In this document: positions 59,071 to 64,000 of the stretch, piece by piece
Layout of the letters: each line of letters opens with the position of its first letter
Position numbering within the stretch: the first letter of the stretch is position 1
DNA from: Marsupella aquatica
Lineage: Eukaryota > Marchantiophyta
Assembly: GCA_973895155.1 (NCBI GenBank)
Contig: OZ316895.1
Coordinates: 7,626,001-7,690,000 of the forward strand
Length of the DNA stretch: 64,000 nucleotides
Direction of reading: 5' to 3'
The notes under the pieces: generated by a model
Database searches by the model: none
What the model was told of the DNA's origin: nothing
What the model saw: only the letters and a program-made list of their open reading frames with translations
Translations under genes and position numbers: made by a program

Positions 59071-62000
59071 ATGGCGGACACGGGAGCGCTGGAGGCGCTG
59101 GTGGCAAGATTGGAGAAAGTGGCGTTGGTATTGGAAGGGCGATTGGACGCGCACGCAGCGAAACGGGAAGCCGTCTTGGCGTCTAGATCGATTAACGCCG
59201 GCGCTGCCGCGGGAGACCTGCCGATCAAGGACGCACAGATGAAGGGTGCGGAGGGCAAGCCAGCAGGCCCTCCCTCCGTTGCAGCATTCGATGAGCTCGT
59301 GGCGACCAAGCTAGGGCGAGTGATGACCGCGGCGGAGAAGATCGGCGGATCTGTTCTGCAGACCACCGAGGTTCTGAAATTGGCATTCGAAGCACAGCGG
59401 CAGCTCGTGGTCGTCATCTCCCAATGCAAGGTGTGCGCATTTTATATTTCACTCTGTATTCACGAGCCGTGCTCAAGAATGGCACCATTCTGAACTCGCA
59501 GCAATCATCGTCCCTACATTGTCATGCCACATCTTTACAGACGATGGACGAGACAATACTTGCACACGTCGCGAGGACGATTCCATGTTCGCACGGATGG
59601 AGTTTTACTGCTTTGGAAATTCACAGACATCACAACCACATTCGTTTTTCCCAGACCCCAGATTCAATCCAACGTGTGTAATTTGGGATTTCAAATGTGC
59701 ACATCCTCTCTTCAAACCAGATGGATGTAGGTTGATCTGGACACCTATGATGTCATCATAGTCTTCATCTGTAGCAGTGCAAGACCTGACCAGTCATTCC
59801 CTGCTCATGGACATTTATTAACGAAATCACCGAAATTCCAGGGCATTTCTAGTCATCCTAAGAATGGAATTAGGAACTACTGGAAATGCTCCGATTTCGT
59901 CCCAGACTGGAATTTGCAATATGTACCCGGCGTTCTTACACGTCTGAGGTTGGACCTGTGTATAGCTGGAAGACTGACGCTCGGAACGTTCAACAGTGGT
60001 CTTTCTCTCACACCTTTCGAGATCCGCGAGCTGACCTGCGTATTTCGCAGGAGGAAGGTTGAGGAATTGGTTTGCCATGACGTTGTGTAGTATAGGTCGT
60101 GTCCTTTCGTTGATGTGACCGTAATGTCGAAGTATATGAAAGGAAAGGAGTCTTTTTATGCAATACGAGTCATCGGATCGCTGGCATTGTCTCAACACCG
60201 CTAGTAATTACACTCGCTCCATATCGCATCTCTCCTCCCATTGGAAACGTGTCGATGAGCTGACTGAATGGAGATGAGTTTCTGCAATCATCCGATGTGT
60301 TTGTGAAGCGAAACCCCTATTTTCTTCCCCCTTTCTACAGCTCCCAGGATTCCGAATCATCGCAGTCTGCCCGTGTCGGTCGAAGTCCTCACATTTCACT
60401 TTTAGGGCAACATCGTGATGAGCACAGTTGAAGAACTGACATTCTTTAGTCTCTTCGTGGCTTACAGTCGCCCACTACAAAATTCATGTATCTAATCTTG
60501 ATTTTAAGCAGTTAAGTCACTTTATCAGACAGTGAAATGCAGCTTACTTTCCTTTCAATTTGTCTCAAGCCCTAAAAGCAAACCACAGTTGTGCCCGTTG
60601 GCTTGGAGCGAATGTGCTCGTCGTGGAAGAGTTCGCTGTTGTTGCTGATATTCGGATGTTCATAACTACCATGCGGTTGTTCTACGTTTTTCAGGACGAG
60701 ACTTGTTGAGACGTTCAGATACGAGAATGACATAAACACACATAAAAAAAACTTTGACGGATTATTGTGGACGAGAGTTGTGTTTTTATCATGCCTTTTG
60801 AACCGTTCAGATCTCGATAATGTGAAACTACTCAGAGTTATTTATTCAATGAGATGCTGCTCTTGCTCATCTCCAATGCTTGTATTTGGGCTCCTCGGTA
60901 TGTCTCTGCTTGTCCTGCATATCGGCCTCGGCAAGTCTCCTGGAGTCCGAATTGAGAGTTTTTTACCGTTCTATCACATGCTGACTTTAGAGAACTAAGA
61001 ATCTATACTTACTTTCTGCTTTATAGATTGTTTGCTTGTTCAACCGATCGAACTTGATTTTTCGCCTCTCTGGAATGCAGAAACCAGACTTCGGAGAGCT
61101 CCAGAAATTGTTTACGCCTTTGGGAGAGGCTGTTACAAAAGCGAACAAACTAACTGAAGGGAAGAGAACAGATGCTTACAATCATCAAAAGGTCGTTGCA
61201 GAGAGCCTCTCTACTTTCTCATGGATAGCCTACACTGGAAAAGACTGCGGTACGTCTTGGTATTACAATGGAGATGATGGTTTTCCTTTCAAGCAGGTTA
61301 AGGTTGTCTGTCTACTCCTTTGTTGTGTTCGCATCATGTCTCGACTGTTTAATGGACGGTCAGAGAGTCTGCCTGTACTGTGTGGGAAATGTAACTGCTG
61401 GCCGGTATCTTGTCAATAAATCCCTAAGGTGATTGTGTTCAGGCTTAAGTTTGCCTGGACCCCATGTTGAGGAGTGCTGGCAGTCTGCAGAATTCTACAA
61501 CAACAAGGTAAAATGCCTGTAACCGAGACTTCGGACAAAGCCAATCTCTACGATAAAGATGAAATCCAGTCATTACTTCCTTCACTCGTCGCTCCTTTCA
61601 TAACTCTGAAGCTCAGCTGTGTGTGGGTTTTAATAAGAGTCAAACTAGGCTCAACTTCTCTTTGGATGGCTATCAGTTGTCTTGACAGTCCTATGGATGT
61701 GAAGTTTACAACTGTGTATTAAATCCCCCTCGCTCCGGAGCCCATCTAGGCAGTAGCTTTGTGTTGCTCGTCTCCTGTCCAATAGAGGCGTCGCGTGTTC
61801 CTGGAAATATTTCGCCTCAATGAAAGACACAGATATTCACAAATACTTGATTTCCTTGACAGATCCTTGTGGAGTACAAGACCAAGGATCCAAATCATGT
61901 TGAGTGGGCCAAATCTGTAAAGGACCTGTATGTCCCAGGTTTGAGGGATTATGTCAAAAAGTTCCACACAACTGGACCTGCTTGGAATGCCAATGGGGTT

Positions 62001-64000
62001 GAGGTTAGCAAGTTTGATTCTTCTGAGGCACAGAAAGTGTCAGCACCTGAATCCGCACCAAAAGCACCGCCCCCTCCACCAAAGGGCCCACCGCCACCCC
62101 CACCCCCTCCTGGCCCACCAGCTGGTCTCCCAGGTGGACCGTCTTCTACCCCTCCAACACCTGCAAACAGTATGAGTGCTGTATTTCAAGAAATCAGCAA
62201 AGGAGAAGCCGTTACAGCGGGTTGGTTCTCTGTTTGACTCATTGCCTGCTCTATGTTGAAATTAATGTTGTGGAGGTTACGAGTCTTAGATTAAATGGAA
62301 CTTACAAATTTCAGCATCTTTTCTATGAAGTTTAGGGTTAGAAGCTCGCTTTAGGAAAGAGAGTTGATTTGTGGTCCAAGTTCTAGTGGGTTGATTTGTG
62401 GTCAATTCACTCACAAAAAGCTCGGTCTTTGGTTCTGCAGCGAGGAAATCCTCTAAATTTCTGGCTGAATGATAACCTGTCTTGCAGGATTGAGGAAAGT
62501 GACTGATGACATGAAGACTAAGAACAGGGCTGATAGATCAGGAGCTGTCCCTGCTGGATCTGCTTCTGTATCTGAAAAGGGGAGTCCCGCAGGCCCAGTG
62601 AAAGCTGTGGTGAAGAAACCGCTCTTTGAGCTCCAGTTGGGGCGCAAGTAAGTCAAAACTCCCCGGATGTCATTATAAATAGCATTTTCAGATTTCTGTC
62701 TCTGAAGGTGGCGATTAAGTAGATATTCCTTTCAAGGGAAAAATATATATGGAGCCGTTCTCTACAGTTACTCAAACTGCCCTTAACCACAAATACGCAA
62801 AGTTTGTAAACGACATTTGAAGCGCGGTAGACGGACAGCATGTACGGAGAACTAGTATGATATCTTGACCAGGATGTAGGTTTAAGACTAGATTTGTACT
62901 GAACTAAACCATAAACGTCCCAGCGGCGTTGCACTCAAAATGCCAGTAGAAGTTAATTCCACGTTCATTTAGCTCCTTGACTGAACTGTCATCTGCTTCC
63001 ATAACAAGATTTCATGAGGAGTTAGGAGACTCGCAATGCTGCCGGCCTATTGAATTTGGCCTTCTCTCACGCTTAATACTTTGCTCTGCTCGCCGATATA
63101 TCCTCCTGAATACTTATCCAAAGTGGTATATGAGTTTTCTGGCCGTTATAGTGCGATGTTTGGAGGGTTTGTTTCTTCTCTAGCCTTGGTGGGAAAGGGC
63201 CGATGGCTTTGGGACTCATGTTCACAAGAATCTTCCATACTCAGTGTCTTGTTCTTCTGCCACAGGTGGGTGGTGGAAAATCAGGTGGGCAACAGGAATT
63301 TGGTGATAGAAGATACTAATCCCAGGCAGTCTGTCTATATCTTTGGGTGCAAGGACTCGGTAATTCAAGTGAAAGGTATTTAACCAGTGACTTCCGATGG
63401 TCTACTTTGACTTGGTGCCGAAACGAATAATAACAGCATACTTACACTTAATTGCCAGCCAGCAGATTTGAAGGTAGAAGTTTTCCTGGAATGTTAACGG
63501 TTCAATGATTTCATGTTTCTGTCATTGAAAGGTAGTTTCTAACTCAACAGATGAGTGTTGTTGTGCTTTGCAGGCAAGGTCAACAACATTACTGTAGACA
63601 AGTGTACGAAAACGGCTGCGGTTTTTGGTGTACGCAAGCTATCTGCCTACCCCCCTGAAGTTTTTTGTTGTGGGTTGTTTCATGATGTAAGTGCCTAATA
63701 CAGTCGGTCTGATTGAAAATGGAATTCGTATTTTTCTGCAGGATGTGGTTGCAGCATTTGAAGTGGTGAATTGTACGAGTGTGGAGGTCCAGTGCCAGGT
63801 ATTAAGATCTGTCATGAACTTGAATGCTAGGTGGATCCTTTAACTGGTTACTTGTACTCTCTGCAAACCCGTAGCTGGTTGAGGGCGTTTTCGAGGCCGA
63901 TTTTCAATATGCCCACCAGGCTCAAATTTGCTTCTCTGGATTTCCGTATAATGTTCTTTAGCTTACGGAGCATATGGTCCATCGACAGGGGACGGCACCA
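59071..64000 (+). CDS. CAP1: adenylyl cyclase-associated protein (CAP), 3' end missing
   Basis: Actin-turnover factor that recharges and recycles G-actin together with cofilin. Exons 59071-59430, 61081-61249, 61443-61507, 61863-62220, 62488-62647, 63266-63375, 63574-63629, 63742-63798 and 63989-64000 keep one frame for 449 residues; family members are about 470, so only the last 20-30 residues are lost. The N-terminus has the RLE-type coiled-coil start (ALVARLEKVALVLEGRLDA), then the helical-folded domain (FGELQKLFTPLGEAVTKA, WIAYTGKDCG, VEYKTKDPNHVEWAKSVKDL). A polyproline stretch (PPPPPKGPPPPPPPPGPPAG) binds profilin in relatives, followed by a WH2-like segment (ISKGEAVTAGLRKVTDDMKTKN). The C-terminal CARP beta domain starts FELQLGRKWVVENQ and includes VNNITVDKCTKTA. 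The last 12 bases code GTAP as expected after VQCQ. The ATG at 59071 is the first in frame. Confidence 0.96.

Noticed and set aside
58486-59154. 222-codon minus-strand open frame over the CAP leader
   Set aside because: Pro/Ser-rich shadow opposite the A/G-rich CAP 5' UTR and first codons; no domain.

Overview
The window looks like nuclear DNA of a land plant. The genes are split by spliceosomal introns with standard GT/AG ends, and two of them encode chloroplast-lumen or plant-type proteins (an FKBP20-2 immunophilin and a GDSL esterase/lipase pair). The intron-rich exportin-1 encodes 1075 residues. Gene density is low (about seven loci in 64 kb), and the long intergenic stretches hold degenerate repeats and small non-autonomous DNA transposons rather than recognisable transposase or retrotransposon genes. 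The GLOD5-type VOC protein hints at a non-seed plant, but the species cannot be fixed from sequence alone.

Layout. 1-2754 (+): a GDSL esterase/lipase gene cut by the left edge. 3097-4046: two tandem-repeat blocks. 4064-6328 (-): FKBP20-2-like lumenal peptidyl-prolyl isomerase, six exons. 6329-9578: repeat-bearing intergenic DNA. 9579-10349 (+): intronless mitochondrial-type GLOD5/VOC protein. 12928-14826 (-): five-exon single-pass membrane protein of unknown function. Just upstream of it on the same strand, 15134-15668 holds a fragment resembling the N-terminus of LL-diaminopimelate aminotransferase. 15.7-30.3 kb: no convincing gene, several tandem-repeat arrays and a dispersed repeat family. 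30354-33997 (+): a second, complete GDSL esterase/lipase. 37065-48227 (-): exportin-1 (XPO1/CRM1), 32 exons, fully reconstructed. 48.2-59.0 kb: transposon-rich, including a TA-flanked MITE (51179-51545) and a 1473-bp element with about 450-bp terminal inverted repeats and a 10-bp target-site duplication (51968-53440). 59071-64000 (+): cyclase-associated protein (CAP), cut by the right edge.

The genes do not form a pathway. They are independent housekeeping loci: nuclear export (XPO1), actin turnover (CAP), photosystem II assembly (FKBP20-2), probable mitochondrial metabolism (GLOD5) and two secreted hydrolases that are paralogues. The most unusual items are the aminotransferase N-terminal fragment that could splice in frame into the membrane-protein gene, the Mutator-like element with exact 10-bp duplications, and a 51-bp Harbinger-like insertion recognisable because a related repeat copy lacks it.
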